From: a virus
Virus record (IMG/VR): IMGVR_UViG_3300044655_000132
Coordinates: 1-23,404 of that record
Length of the DNA stretch: 23,404 nucleotides
Reading direction: 5' to 3' (one strand)
Numbering within the stretch: the first letter of the stretch is position 1; each line of letters begins with the position of its first letter. The notes under the pieces are model-generated. The model was not told where the DNA came from. It worked only from the letters and a program-made list of their open reading frames with translations, and searched no databases. Shown in pieces: positions 1-6,963 of the stretch. Made by a program: the position numbers and the translations under genes.

Positions 1-417
1 GATACAGATAAAAGACCGTTTGCCGACATGATTAACGCGGTGTTTTCTATATACAACAAAGGCGCACCCGAAAAGGAAATGTTGCGTATATGGTGGCATA
101 AATTAGAACGCTTTGAATTTAGCGTTGTAGCAAAAGCCCTTGATGTATGGACAGACACCCCAAACAAATTGCCACAGCCTGCTGACATTATTGCCTTATG
201 CAAGCCAAGGGAAGATGTTTACTTTGCATTGCCATCACCAGTTAATTACGCAGAAAACAAAAAGCACATAGAAGAATTAAATACATTTGTTGCAAAGAAA
301 CTGAAGCCAAAGACCAATTACCGTGCATGGGCAACACGCATCATTGACAACCCACAGAATTTCCCCGAAATCAGTTTGAAATACGCACAGGAAGCAATGG
401 CACATGAAATGGCTTAA
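1..417 (+). CDS. Helicase-loader-like replication protein (5' truncated)
   Basis: The reading frame is open from base 1, so the gene begins upstream; the first ATG at 28 is probably internal, because the residues before it continue the same pattern. The visible part has an acidic/aromatic helical region (MINAVFSIYNKGAPEKEMLR, then WWHKLERFEF, then a segment ending PQPADIIALCK). This layout resembles phage helicase loaders of the G39P (loader and inhibitor of G40P) type, which bring the replicative helicase to the origin. The second half is basic and helical, ending with an RAWATRIIDNP segment. Position just upstream of recombination genes fits a replication role. The family assignment rests on pattern resemblance alone; a generic phage replication protein is the alternative. 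Confidence 0.5.
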   Translation, partial: DTDKRPFADMINAVFSIYNKGAPEKEMLRIWWHKLERFEFSVVAKALDVWTDTPNKLPQPADIIALCKPREDVYFALPSPVNYAENKKHIEELNTFVAKKLKPKTNYRAWATRIIDNPQNFPEISLKYAQEAMAHEMA

Positions 418-580
418 ATTAGACAACTATTGCATCAAATCGGGCGAATGGTTTATTGCTAAGTATTACAAAGCCGATGGAACAGTTAAATACGGTTTAT
501 CGCATAAGAACACTAACCACGGGTATTTTGACAGCGCAAAAGAAGCCAAGGAATTGGCTGAAAGGTTAAATAATGGTTGA
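404..580 (+). CDS. Small conserved-looking phage protein, 58 aa
   Basis: An ATG at 404 lies inside the end of the preceding gene and opens a 58-codon frame ending in TGA at 578-580, which overlaps the next ATG at 573. The product starts MKWLKLDNYCIKSGEWFIAK and ends in a charged helix rich in Lys, Glu and Ala. Tyr, Trp and Gly in the first two thirds suggest a small beta-sheet followed by a helix, as in many short phage proteins of unknown role. Evidence for coding is the tight overlap at both ends and the filling of an otherwise empty 155-base gap. I do not recognise a function. Confidence 0.6.
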   Translation: MKWLKLDNYCIKSGEWFIAKYYKADGTVKYGLSHKNTNHGYFDSAKEAKELAERLNNG

Positions 581-863
581 TAGATATATAGGCACAAAAT
601 ATAAACATAGTGGCGCAGATTGCAATCAAGATTTTAGATACAAAACAAAAATCTTTGGTGAAAAAGTTTTAATTTTTAAAAAATTATATACAGAATTGTC
701 TATTTTTTTGGGGAGTAATGTTGCTGTTAATAAAGCATTAAATTTAGGACATGATACGGCTTATGTTTTTGATAAACAATTAAGTTACGATATTGCATTA
801 AAGATTTTAAATTTGCATAAAAAAACAATTATAAAAAAAGAATTAAACAATGGCAAAGTGTAA
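573..863 (+). CDS. Hypothetical protein, possible HTH, very AT-rich
   Basis: The 96-residue product begins MVDRYIGTKYKH and is rich in Lys, Ile, Phe and Asn. Residues of about 42-85 (around LSIFLGSNVAVNKALNLG) have the spacing of a helix-turn-helix: a small-residue helix, a Leu-Gly turn, then a second helix ending before KILNLHKK. This would suit a Cro-like or antitoxin-like DNA-binding protein, but the match is weak. By hand count the gene has 70 G or C in 291 bases (about 24%), clearly lower than the neighbours. It overlaps the gene before by 8 bases and the next by 14. The composition suggests late acquisition. Function unknown. Confidence 0.6.
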   Translation: MVDRYIGTKYKHSGADCNQDFRYKTKIFGEKVLIFKKLYTELSIFLGSNVAVNKALNLGHDTAYVFDKQLSYDIALKILNLHKKTIIKKELNNGKV

Positions 864-1155
864 AGAATGTGGGCAAGAACCAAAAAGGTCATTACCGCAG
901 AACAGCAGATTGCATTTGTTGTTTACTGAAATTGCCGCTAATGTGCCTGCCGCCGATGGCTTATATCATCCTGCTATGTGGTGGAAAGCCTGTATGAAAG
1001 CCCAATGGCTTGGCTTCAACGAATATAAGAAATCAAACGGTGATATTATTTACGAATTGAAATCAACTGCTGACTGCAATGTTGCTGAATTAAACGATTT
1101 TATGGCGCGTGTTGAACGATGGGCGGCTGAACATGACATTTGGTTGCAGGACTGA
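850..1155 (+). CDS. ninB: NinB-like recombination protein
   Basis: The 101-residue product has the NinB signature near the N terminus: RSLPQNSRLHLLF at residues 13-25, matching the R-x-x-x-QN-x-x-L pattern of the family, followed by an aromatic-rich segment (HPAMWWKACMKAQWLG) and a C-terminal helix with VERWAAEH. In lambda, NinB (Orf) is a recombination mediator that binds single-stranded DNA and SSB and can replace RecFOR. The N terminus adds a CKECG knuckle (C4, C7), a possible half zinc ribbon. It is followed directly by three nuclease genes, consistent with a recombination cluster. I am fairly sure of the family; the biochemical role is by analogy. Confidence 0.75.
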   Translation: MAKCKECGQEPKRSLPQNSRLHLLFTEIAANVPAADGLYHPAMWWKACMKAQWLGFNEYKKSNGDIIYELKSTADCNVAELNDFMARVERWAAEHDIWLQD

Positions 1156-1157
1156 TT

Positions 1158-1703
1158 ATGTTTAATTTCCCCATAAAGCCTGAAATAATCGCGCATGGGC
1201 AATATCTAGTGAAAAACACCAATTATGGCAATCGTGGTGTTGATGATGGTAAAAAAATTGACCAGTTAATTGGTATGGTTGCCCAATCAGCAATAATGGA
1301 TTTATTGGGTTATGAATTACCGCAAATATCAGACAAACCTGACGGCGGCATTGACATCCAATATAGTGGAATCAAAATTGACATTAAATCAACCGCAACA
1401 AATTACCATCCAAAATTAGATTACTTGGTAAATATCTTTGAAGCGCAAAAGCATTACAATACCGATGTGTATATTTTTAGCATTGTTCATAGGGAACAAA
1501 GAACAATTACCGTAACTGGATGGATGGATAAAAAAGAATTTTTTGAAGTCGCTAAATTTAGACAAAAAGGCGATGTCATAAATTCAAGACTAACCTTGCG
1601 TTCAAGTGATTACGCATTAAGCATTGCTGAATTAAACCAAGTAAACAGTTTGACGGATTTGATATGGGGATTAGATGAGTATTGCGGAAAAGAAACATTT
1701 TGA
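1158..1703 (+). CDS. PD-(D/E)XK-type nuclease
   Basis: I place the start at the ATG at 1158, two bases after the stop of the NinB-like gene and preceded by AGG, rather than at the in-frame TTG at 1140; this gives 181 residues. The core resembles a restriction-endonuclease fold: an N-terminal helical part, then PDGGIDIQYSGIKIDIKS (residues 61-78) with D66 and D75-x-K77, the arrangement of the metal-binding active site, followed by a beta strand and helix (DVYIFSIVHRE). The Asp at the usual Glu position is a tolerated variant. Phages often encode a branch- or end-processing nuclease at this point, after ninB, where lambdoid phages carry RusA. A Holliday-junction or replication-fork role is inference. 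Confidence 0.65.
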   Translation: MFNFPIKPEIIAHGQYLVKNTNYGNRGVDDGKKIDQLIGMVAQSAIMDLLGYELPQISDKPDGGIDIQYSGIKIDIKSTATNYHPKLDYLVNIFEAQKHYNTDVYIFSIVHREQRTITVTGWMDKKEFFEVAKFRQKGDVINSRLTLRSSDYALSIAELNQVNSLTDLIWGLDEYCGKETF

Positions 1704-1965
1704 TAAACTAAGTCAGATTGGATGTATAGTTTGCCACAGGGAAGGGTTCGGTTATACAATGCCACATATTCACCACATTCGGCATGGTGCAGGAATGGGG
1801 CAAAAGTCGCATTATTTATTAGCAATACCTTTATGCCCGTTACATCATACCAATGGCGGTTACGGTGTAGCATTCCATTCGGGAAAAACGGCATTTGAAG
1901 CCAAGTATGGAACGGAAACTGAATTGCTTGAACATACCACAAAGATTTTAAGGGGCGAAATATGA
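1675..1965 (+). CDS. Ref-like HNH nuclease (RecA-dependent nuclease family)
   Basis: The 96-residue protein carries a zinc-supported HNH layout: C17-x-x-C20 (GCIVC), then PHIHHIRHGAGMG (His31, His33, His34), then IPLCPLHH (C54, H57, H58), and a C-terminal FEAKYGTETELL helix. This matches the C-terminal catalytic part of phage P1 Ref, a RecA-dependent endonuclease that cuts within D-loops; P1 Ref is longer, with an N-terminal DNA-binding tail missing here. The gene overlaps the preceding nuclease by 29 bases and ends in an ATGA overlap with the minicistron at 1962. The family is likely; dependence on host RecA is by analogy. Confidence 0.75.
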   Translation: MSIAEKKHFDKLSQIGCIVCHREGFGYTMPHIHHIRHGAGMGQKSHYLLAIPLCPLHHTNGGYGVAFHSGKTAFEAKYGTETELLEHTTKILRGEI

Positions 1966-1997
1966 AACACACATTTAAAGTAAGGGGAACAACATGA
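1962..1997 (+). CDS. 11-codon minicistron bridging two genes
   Basis: ATG at 1962 overlaps the TGA of the Ref-like gene (ATGA at 1962-1965). The frame runs MKHTFKVRGTT and stops at TGA 1995-1997, which overlaps the ATG of the next gene at 1994 (ATGA again). AAGGGG stands before each start (about 1950-1955 and 1982-1987). A peptide this short probably has no function of its own; the act of translating it could couple the two flanking genes by termination-reinitiation. It could also be chance. Confidence 0.3.
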   Translation: MKHTFKVRGTT

Positions 1998-2227
1998 ATG
2001 TAAAAACAGCAGTTGAAACATTAGTGGCAAGTTATGGCGACATAGACAGGGAAGTTGCCAGTTACGGCAATTTAGACCCTAAAGATATATTGGCGGCATT
2101 TCAAAAGGCAACACCCGATACGGCTGAATACTTAGTGTTAGGCAAGTTGGCATCAAAGTTTCCAGTTGAAACTGGCACAAAGACTGTTAAGGATGTGGTA
2201 ACGCCTAAGTCTGTTATTAACGACTAA
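1994..2227 (+). CDS. Hypothetical protein, 77 aa
   Basis: The product starts MNVKTAVETLVASYGDIDRE and contains a near-repeat of the tract VASYGDIDREVASYGNLDP (residues 11-29). The rest is mostly helical, with an acidic first half and a basic tail (TKTVKDVVTPKS). There are no cysteines and no membrane segment. The start has a clear AAGGGG ribosome binding site six bases upstream. Its TAA overlaps the next ATG by one base (2227). It sits between two HNH nuclease genes, but nothing in the protein says what it does. Confidence 0.6.
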   Translation: MNVKTAVETLVASYGDIDREVASYGNLDPKDILAAFQKATPDTAEYLVLGKLASKFPVETGTKTVKDVVTPKSVIND

Positions 2228-2640
2228 TGCCCTATGCGCCATTAAACAAAGAATGTAGGGAATTGGGATGCCATGAACCTAAAACAAGCAGGTCAACATT
2301 CTGCGTTAAACATGGTGGCGGCATAACGGATAAGGGTAAGGCGAACAGCAAACTATATTCAACAGCCGCATGGAAGAAACAACGGGTGGCACAGTTAAGC
2401 CAAAAGCCATTATGTGCTGGATGCTTATGTGCAGGTAAGGTGGTGCAGGCTGAACACATAGACCATGTGTTTCCACACAGGCAGAACGATGTGAAGTTTA
2501 GGCGCAACCTATTTCAATCATTATGCCAGCCATGCCACACACTAAAGACACAGATGGAAGCGCACGGGCAATACTTGTATTACACACCTGAAGGGGTGCA
2601 TACCTACACGGATGCTGATTACAATAGAATAGTGGGATAA
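2227..2640 (+). CDS. HNH endonuclease with zinc knuckles
   Basis: The 137-residue protein has an N-terminal zinc site (C10, C15, C26, H29), a linker (YSTAAWKKQR), then the HNH core: C63-x-x-C66, EHIDH with H77 and H80, RRNLFQSLC with N94, and C100-x-x-C103-H104. HNH proteins of this type lie beside the terminase genes in HK97-like cohesive-end phages, where they join the terminase in cutting concatemers at packaging. Here it is two genes upstream of the small terminase, which fits. A free-standing homing nuclease is the alternative, less likely because it is tightly packed between phage genes with a one-base stop/start overlap. Confidence 0.85.
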   Translation: MPYAPLNKECRELGCHEPKTSRSTFCVKHGGGITDKGKANSKLYSTAAWKKQRVAQLSQKPLCAGCLCAGKVVQAEHIDHVFPHRQNDVKFRRNLFQSLCQPCHTLKTQMEAHGQYLYYTPEGVHTYTDADYNRIVG

Positions 2641-2643
2641 GAC

Positions 2644-3078
2644 ATGAGTAAGCCACGCAGTAAGTTAAGGATTGATAAATCAACACGCACACGACAAGCC
2701 ATCATGGATATTTGTCATTACGACATATTAACTATTAGACAGATAGCGGAACGATTGGACATACCATGCCAAGGCATCAACATCCATTTGCTTAACCTAG
2801 TGGAAGGTGGATATATAGCCAAGCATGAACGGGTTGCTAAGTATAATGGGCAATGGTCATGTGGCTACACAACGATAAGCGACCAGCCTTATGTGTGGAA
2901 ATACCGCGACCCAAGTAAGAACATAGAAGAACCGATTGAAGAACCAACAGTTCAGTTGCCTGACATGGACATCAGTTTAATGGTGAAATTAGGCTATACA
3001 AACATCATTCCAAGGGCAGGTAAGGTTCACCTTGGTTTCATGTCGCATAACGCCGGGAAACGCGCTGTAAATGAATAA
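2644..3078 (+). CDS. Winged-helix DNA-binding protein
   Basis: In the 144-residue product, residues 14-70 form a helix-turn-helix with a wing: TRTRQAIMDICHYDILTIRQ, then IAERLDIPCQGINIHLLNLV as turn and recognition helix, then a two-strand wing (GYIAKHERV, WSCGYTTIS). The C-terminal half is acidic and proline-rich (KNIEEPIEEPTVQ) followed by a short helical end. This is the layout of small phage transcription regulators and of some replication or packaging DNA-binding proteins. Its place just before a regulatory-looking gap (3079-3189) and the terminase genes suggests it controls or binds there; that is inference. Confidence 0.55.
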   Translation: MSKPRSKLRIDKSTRTRQAIMDICHYDILTIRQIAERLDIPCQGINIHLLNLVEGGYIAKHERVAKYNGQWSCGYTTISDQPYVWKYRDPSKNIEEPIEEPTVQLPDMDISLMVKLGYTNIIPRAGKVHLGFMSHNAGKRAVNE

Positions 3079-3189
3079 CTTAAACATTTTGGCAACGCCC
3101 TACTAGCAAACGGGAACACAATCGTTCGCAAAACGATTTTGAAAACGGGGGTAGTTTCAGGGATTTCCCTAAACGCAAAAGGAAAAGAC
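3079..3189 (+). promoter_or_regulatory. Gap before terminase; possible operator or packaging site
   Basis: This 111-base gap precedes the small terminase gene. It contains the perfect inverted repeat AATCGTT-CGCAA-AACGATT (3120-3138) followed by TT, and a short AGGGA-TT-TCCCT palindrome (3159-3170). I see no convincing -35/-10 pair. The stem is AT-rich with no long T tract, so it is a poor terminator. A binding site for the winged-helix protein upstream, or part of a cos/pac region recognised by the small terminase, are both possible and untested. Confidence 0.3.
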
Positions 3190-3657
3190 ATGACAAAGAA
3201 AACATTACCATCAAACTTACGCATTGTTCGGTCAACTGACAAGGAAGTTGTCTTGCCTGAAAAAATCCGCGCACGCATTCCCCAAGCCGACTGGTTAGAA
3301 AACCCCGATGCGTGGAACGCAAGCAAGTTCATCAAAGAAACTTCAGACTTCATGTATGACATTTACGGCATAGACGCTGACCAAGACAAACATTTGCTGG
3401 CAATGTTGGCTGACCAAATTTCCATGTATGTTGAAGCGAAGAAAGGTGTGGCGCGTGAAGGTCTGATTACTGAATTTAATGGTGGCGTTACCAAGGGTGC
3501 GAACATTTACTTTTCAATTATGAAAGAAACCCTAAGCAAGATTGTGGTGTTGATGAATGAATTAGGATTAACGCCTAAAGGCAGACTAAACAAAACATCT
3601 ACCAACACCGGTTCTTATAATGATTTATTGGCAGGCGTTAAAGTTACCAAAAAATGA
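3190..3657 (+). CDS. terS: Small terminase subunit (P27 family)
   Basis: I choose the ATG at 3190 (AAAGGA about ten bases upstream) over the in-frame TTG at 3139; the added residues would lie in the gap and look non-conserved. The 155-residue product has a basic N terminus, the segment IPQADWLENPDAWN, then long helices including DKHLLAMLADQISMY and a glycine turn before the tract TKGANIYFSIMKETLSKI, and a C-terminal LGLTPKGRLN motif. The last is characteristic of P27-like small terminases, which recognise phage DNA and hand it to the large subunit. The TGA overlaps the large terminase start by four bases, the usual coupling. Confidence 0.85.
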   Translation: MTKKTLPSNLRIVRSTDKEVVLPEKIRARIPQADWLENPDAWNASKFIKETSDFMYDIYGIDADQDKHLLAMLADQISMYVEAKKGVAREGLITEFNGGVTKGANIYFSIMKETLSKIVVLMNELGLTPKGRLNKTSTNTGSYNDLLAGVKVTKK

Positions 3658-5309
3658 ATTTAGAAGATGGTATTTTTTATGCGATAGATGTTGTCAAAGG
3701 CAACAAACTTGTTTGCAATAATGTCAAACTGGCTTGCCAACGATTCTTAAATCAACTTGAAGACAAGCATTGGGAATATGAATTTGTTGCCGACCATGTT
3801 GACCATGTGTTGAAATTCTTTGGCACGCTTAAACACACCAAGGGTGCGGATGCTGGCAAACCCTTAATTTTAGAACCATTCCAAATCTTTGCGCTTTGTG
3901 CCATCTATGGTTTCCGTAGTAAGAAAGACCATGAAAAGCGGATGGTAACGGATGTCATTATTTTCATTCCACGCAAGGCAGGCAAGTCAACATTCACCGC
4001 AGGCATTAGCCTTTACGAATTGCAGTTTGGCGAAACCGGTGCTGAAGTGTTTACATTAGCGACCAACCGCGAACAGGCAACGATTGTATTTGATGCCGCC
4101 AAAGGCTTTGTTGATAATATGCCAACCGAAGTTAAGAATGTATTTGATGTTAGCAAGTATGAAATTAAAAAGACCGGCGATTTGCAATCAATGTTCAAAG
4201 CCCTATCACGCGACAATAAAAAATCAGGCGATGGAAAAAATTGTTCTTGTTGTTTGGTAGATGAAGCCGCCGCCATTCACGATAGGAACAGCATAGAAGT
4301 CTTGCATTCAGGCATGGTTGCCCGGCGCAATCCCCTTAGGATATACATTACGACTGCCAGTTTTACGAAGGACACAAAGTTTTACGAAGACTTGCAAATG
4401 TTTGAATCTATGTTGCATGGTGAAGCGGCAGACAATCCACGCTGGTTTGGTTTGTTATATGGACTTGACCAACAAGATGATTGGCGCGACCCGACAACAT
4501 GGGCAAAGGCTAACCCTATGCACGGCATTAGCATATACCAAGAAGCCATTGCAGAACGATGCGAACAGGCTAAATTAAAACCAGCCGCGTTAAATGAATT
4601 TTTATGCAAGACGCTTAATGTTTGGGTGTCCGCTAATACCGCATGGATTGACCGACAGTTTTGGGATGATAGCGTTGGGGAAAATAAACCCGAACCCGAA
4701 TCGGTTTATATCGGCTTTGACTTGGCGGCAACACGCGACTTAAACGCCGTTTGCACTTTGAAGCGTTACAGCGATACAGACTTCTATGCTGACTTTAAAT
4801 TTTTCCTGCCTGAAGACGGGCTGGCTTTAGTGCCGACACACTATCGGGATATATTTGACCAAGCCGTTCGGTCAGGCATTTTGCAAATTACCGAAGGCAA
4901 TGTAATGGATGACAGGGAAATTTCAGATTACATTAAGAATCAAGCGCAACTATATGATGTAAAAGAAGTTGGTTATGACGCGTATAATGCGGCAAGTTTA
5001 ATTGCCCGGTTAAACGAAACCGGCATACCAGTTAAAAAGGTTGGGCAAGGCATGGCGGTGTTAAGCAATCCATCTAAACATACTGAAAAACTTATTATGT
5101 CAAAAGCCATAAGGCATAGTGGCAATCCGTTCTTAGGCTGGCAAATTTCTAATAGCGAATGCTATGTGGATGTAAATGGCAACATCAAGGTGCGTAAAAA
5201 TGAAGCAGACAAGTCGGCAAAGGTTGATGGGGTAATTGCTTTGATTATTGCCATCCATTGTTCGTTAGACCATCCATTGACAACAAACTTTGGTTTCAGA
5301 AGTTTTTAA
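3654..5309 (+). CDS. terL: Large terminase subunit (HK97-like)
   Basis: The 551-residue protein is the packaging motor and concatemer-cutting nuclease. ATPase motifs: Walker A PRKAGKS at 106-112 (K111), Walker B CLVDEAAA at about 200-207 with D203 and E204, and the coupling motif ITTAS at 232-236. The RNase H-like nuclease domain follows with D356 in GFDLAATRDLNA, D442 in VGYDAYNA, and D525 in KVDGVIAL, the three acidic metal ligands. Length is normal for the family. It begins in an ATGA overlap with the small subunit and is followed by a 115-base gap, so the two terminase genes probably end one transcription unit. Confidence 0.95.
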   Translation: MNLEDGIFYAIDVVKGNKLVCNNVKLACQRFLNQLEDKHWEYEFVADHVDHVLKFFGTLKHTKGADAGKPLILEPFQIFALCAIYGFRSKKDHEKRMVTDVIIFIPRKAGKSTFTAGISLYELQFGETGAEVFTLATNREQATIVFDAAKGFVDNMPTEVKNVFDVSKYEIKKTGDLQSMFKALSRDNKKSGDGKNCSCCLVDEAAAIHDRNSIEVLHSGMVARRNPLRIYITTASFTKDTKFYEDLQMFESMLHGEAADNPRWFGLLYGLDQQDDWRDPTTWAKANPMHGISIYQEAIAERCEQAKLKPAALNEFLCKTLNVWVSANTAWIDRQFWDDSVGENKPEPESVYIGFDLAATRDLNAVCTLKRYSDTDFYADFKFFLPEDGLALVPTHYRDIFDQAVRSGILQITEGNVMDDREISDYIKNQAQLYDVKEVGYDAYNAASLIARLNETGIPVKKVGQGMAVLSNPSKHTEKLIMSKAIRHSGNPFLGWQISNSECYVDVNGNIKVRKNEADKSAKVDGVIALIIAIHCSLDHPLTTNFGFRSF

Positions 5310-5424
5310 AAACACATTGCATTTATAATGTTTTTTATTTATTATAGGATTAAAATAAGTGCAACATACTTATTCCTATAAGATACGATATAATTTATTA
5401 TGCGAAAGCATTTAAGGAATAAGC
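5310..5424 (+). promoter_or_regulatory. Regulatory gap before portal: bulged hairpin and promoter-like sites
   Basis: Three signals lie in this AT-rich gap. First, a weak AT stem ACATT/AATGT (5314-5318 with 5327-5331) runs into a T tract. Second, TTATAGGA (5342-5349) pairs with TCCTATAA (5374-5381), and inside it AATAAGT (5354-5360) pairs with ACTTATT (5368-5374), giving one bulged hairpin. Third, TATAAT at 5389-5394 is a perfect -10 hexamer, though no good -35 lies at the right distance. The 11-mer CCTATAAGATA (5375-5385) recurs at 22907-22917. AAGGAA about ten bases before the portal ATG is its ribosome binding site. A promoter for the head operon is the likely reading. Confidence 0.5.
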
Positions 5425-6828
5425 ATGGCAATCCTAGATATATTCAAAAGAAAACCAACCGCCAATGAAAGCAATACGCTTTTCGGGCAAACAGCCCTTG
5501 GCAACAATGTATTACGAAACACCAATTCTTATCCAACATCTGCCGCATATCAATTATTATATGTAACGACTTCAAGCGTTACTGAAGCCGGGCGAACCGT
5601 TGATATGTCCGTGCTATCACGGAACAGCACCATCATGTCTTGTATTGGTGTCAAAGCCCGTGCGGTTTCACAACTGCCAATTAAGATTATGGCTTATGGC
5701 GATGATGGCACATTGATTGATGCTTGCACTAATCCTAATGTTTCAGCCCGTGATAAAGCAAAAGCGCGTTCCGTTGCTAGTTTGCTACAAAACCCTAACC
5801 ATTTCCAAAGCCAATACGAATACTGGTATCAGTTTATGATGTGGCATGAATTGGCTGGCGAAACATTTACATTGCTATGGCGCAAAGACCAAGACCAAGT
5901 TTTGCAAACGCCACTTGAAATGTATATTCTTGATTCAACCCTTATTACAGCGCAATTAACGGAAACCCGTTACCCTGCTTATAGGTTATCAACCCCGACT
6001 TATGGCTTTAGTAAAGACGAACCTTTGAAGGCACATCAAATCCTTCATGTTATGGATGCGGCTTGGCAAGGTTCGGGTTCATTTAACAAAGGCATATTGG
6101 CAACTGAATTAGTTGGTCTTGACCAAGACATAGACTTATACGCCAACTTTGTAATGCAGAACGGTGCGAAACCCACAGGCATATTTAGAACAGAACAGGT
6201 CATACCCGATTCACGCTATAAAGAAATCGCGGCACGCTTGAAAGAAGCATGGTCAAGCATGATGGGTTCTAAACAAACCGATTTAAGCAAACCCGGTCAA
6301 TCCATGTTGCTAGACAACGGCATGGTTTACGAATCAATCAAAATGCTAACATTGCAAGATGCGGATGCCGCAACGCTTAAAATGCAGACCATGAAACGGA
6401 TTTGTGGTTTGTTTGGTGTGCCGCCGCAAATGATTGGCATTGATGAAGGCAAGTTTAATAATTCACAAACTGTTATTGATGAATTTTACAAAACAGCAAT
6501 TTATCCTTTGTTAGTAAACATACAGCAAAAGTTAAAAGCAAGTTTGTTACAAGGTTATCCAAACCTTTGCATTGAATTTCAAACCGATGATTTCTTAAAA
6601 GGCGCACCGTTAGACCAAATGAATTGGGCGGTTGCTGGCGTTACCAATGGTTTACTTACGCCAAATGAAGCGCGTGAATATCTTGGCAAGCCAAACAAGG
6701 CTGGCGGCGATGAATTAAAAGATACAAGCAAACCTGCAACAGCAATCGCAGGCACAAGCCCACAAGATACTGGCGGCGGCGGCAACACATCAAGCGTTGG
6801 CAAAACAGGTCAAGCAGGTAAAGCATAA
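5425..6828 (+). CDS. Portal protein (HK97 family)
   Basis: The 467-residue product forms the dodecameric ring at the capsid vertex through which DNA enters and leaves. It begins MAILDIFKRK, as HK97-type portals commonly do. Family landmarks include SRNSTIMSCIGVKARAVSQL, LLQNPN with the aromatic run YEYWYQFMMW, GETFTLLWRK, the segment ICGLFGVPPQMIGI, and NNSQTVIDEFYKTAIYPLL with the following helix. The C-terminal tail is Gly/Ala/Thr-rich and low complexity (TGGGGNTSS), typical of a disordered end. It is the first gene after a likely promoter and leads the head operon. Confidence 0.93.
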   Translation: MAILDIFKRKPTANESNTLFGQTALGNNVLRNTNSYPTSAAYQLLYVTTSSVTEAGRTVDMSVLSRNSTIMSCIGVKARAVSQLPIKIMAYGDDGTLIDACTNPNVSARDKAKARSVASLLQNPNHFQSQYEYWYQFMMWHELAGETFTLLWRKDQDQVLQTPLEMYILDSTLITAQLTETRYPAYRLSTPTYGFSKDEPLKAHQILHVMDAAWQGSGSFNKGILATELVGLDQDIDLYANFVMQNGAKPTGIFRTEQVIPDSRYKEIAARLKEAWSSMMGSKQTDLSKPGQSMLLDNGMVYESIKMLTLQDADAATLKMQTMKRICGLFGVPPQMIGIDEGKFNNSQTVIDEFYKTAIYPLLVNIQQKLKASLLQGYPNLCIEFQTDDFLKGAPLDQMNWAVAGVTNGLLTPNEAREYLGKPNKAGGDELKDTSKPATAIAGTSPQDTGGGGNTSSVGKTGQAGKA

Positions 6829-6963
6829 ATGACAAAAAAAGATTTGAAGGAATTAAGGTTATTATTATTGACCGTTCAAATGAAACAAGCGGCTGACAAA
6901 CGCATTACATTGCCGCTTAATCAAAACGGTGTAAAAAACAAAGGGGTTAATATCCATGACTAA
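6829..6963 (+). CDS. Small hypothetical protein, 44 aa
   Basis: An ATG directly abuts the portal TAA (6826-6828), and the frame ends in TAA at 6961-6963, overlapping the protease start at 6956 by eight bases. The product begins MTKKDLKELRLLLLTVQMKQ, one basic amphipathic helix, then a basic tail. Without it the portal-protease gap would be 127 bases, long for this operon. It may only keep ribosomes moving into the protease gene, or be a small head protein. No function recognised. Confidence 0.5.
   Translation: MTKKDLKELRLLLLTVQMKQAADKRITLPLNQNGVKNKGVNIHD

Noticed and set aside
1610-1972. Long minus-strand frame opposite the nuclease genes
   Set aside because: It lies opposite two recognisable plus-strand genes, and its product is Cys/His/Phe-rich in the way of a reverse-complement shadow. 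No minus-strand gene is supported anywhere in the window.
5314-5336. Terminator after the large terminase gene
   Set aside because: The stem is only five pairs with one G-C pair and an eight-base loop. The T tract is real but the hairpin is too weak to call; noted within the gap feature.
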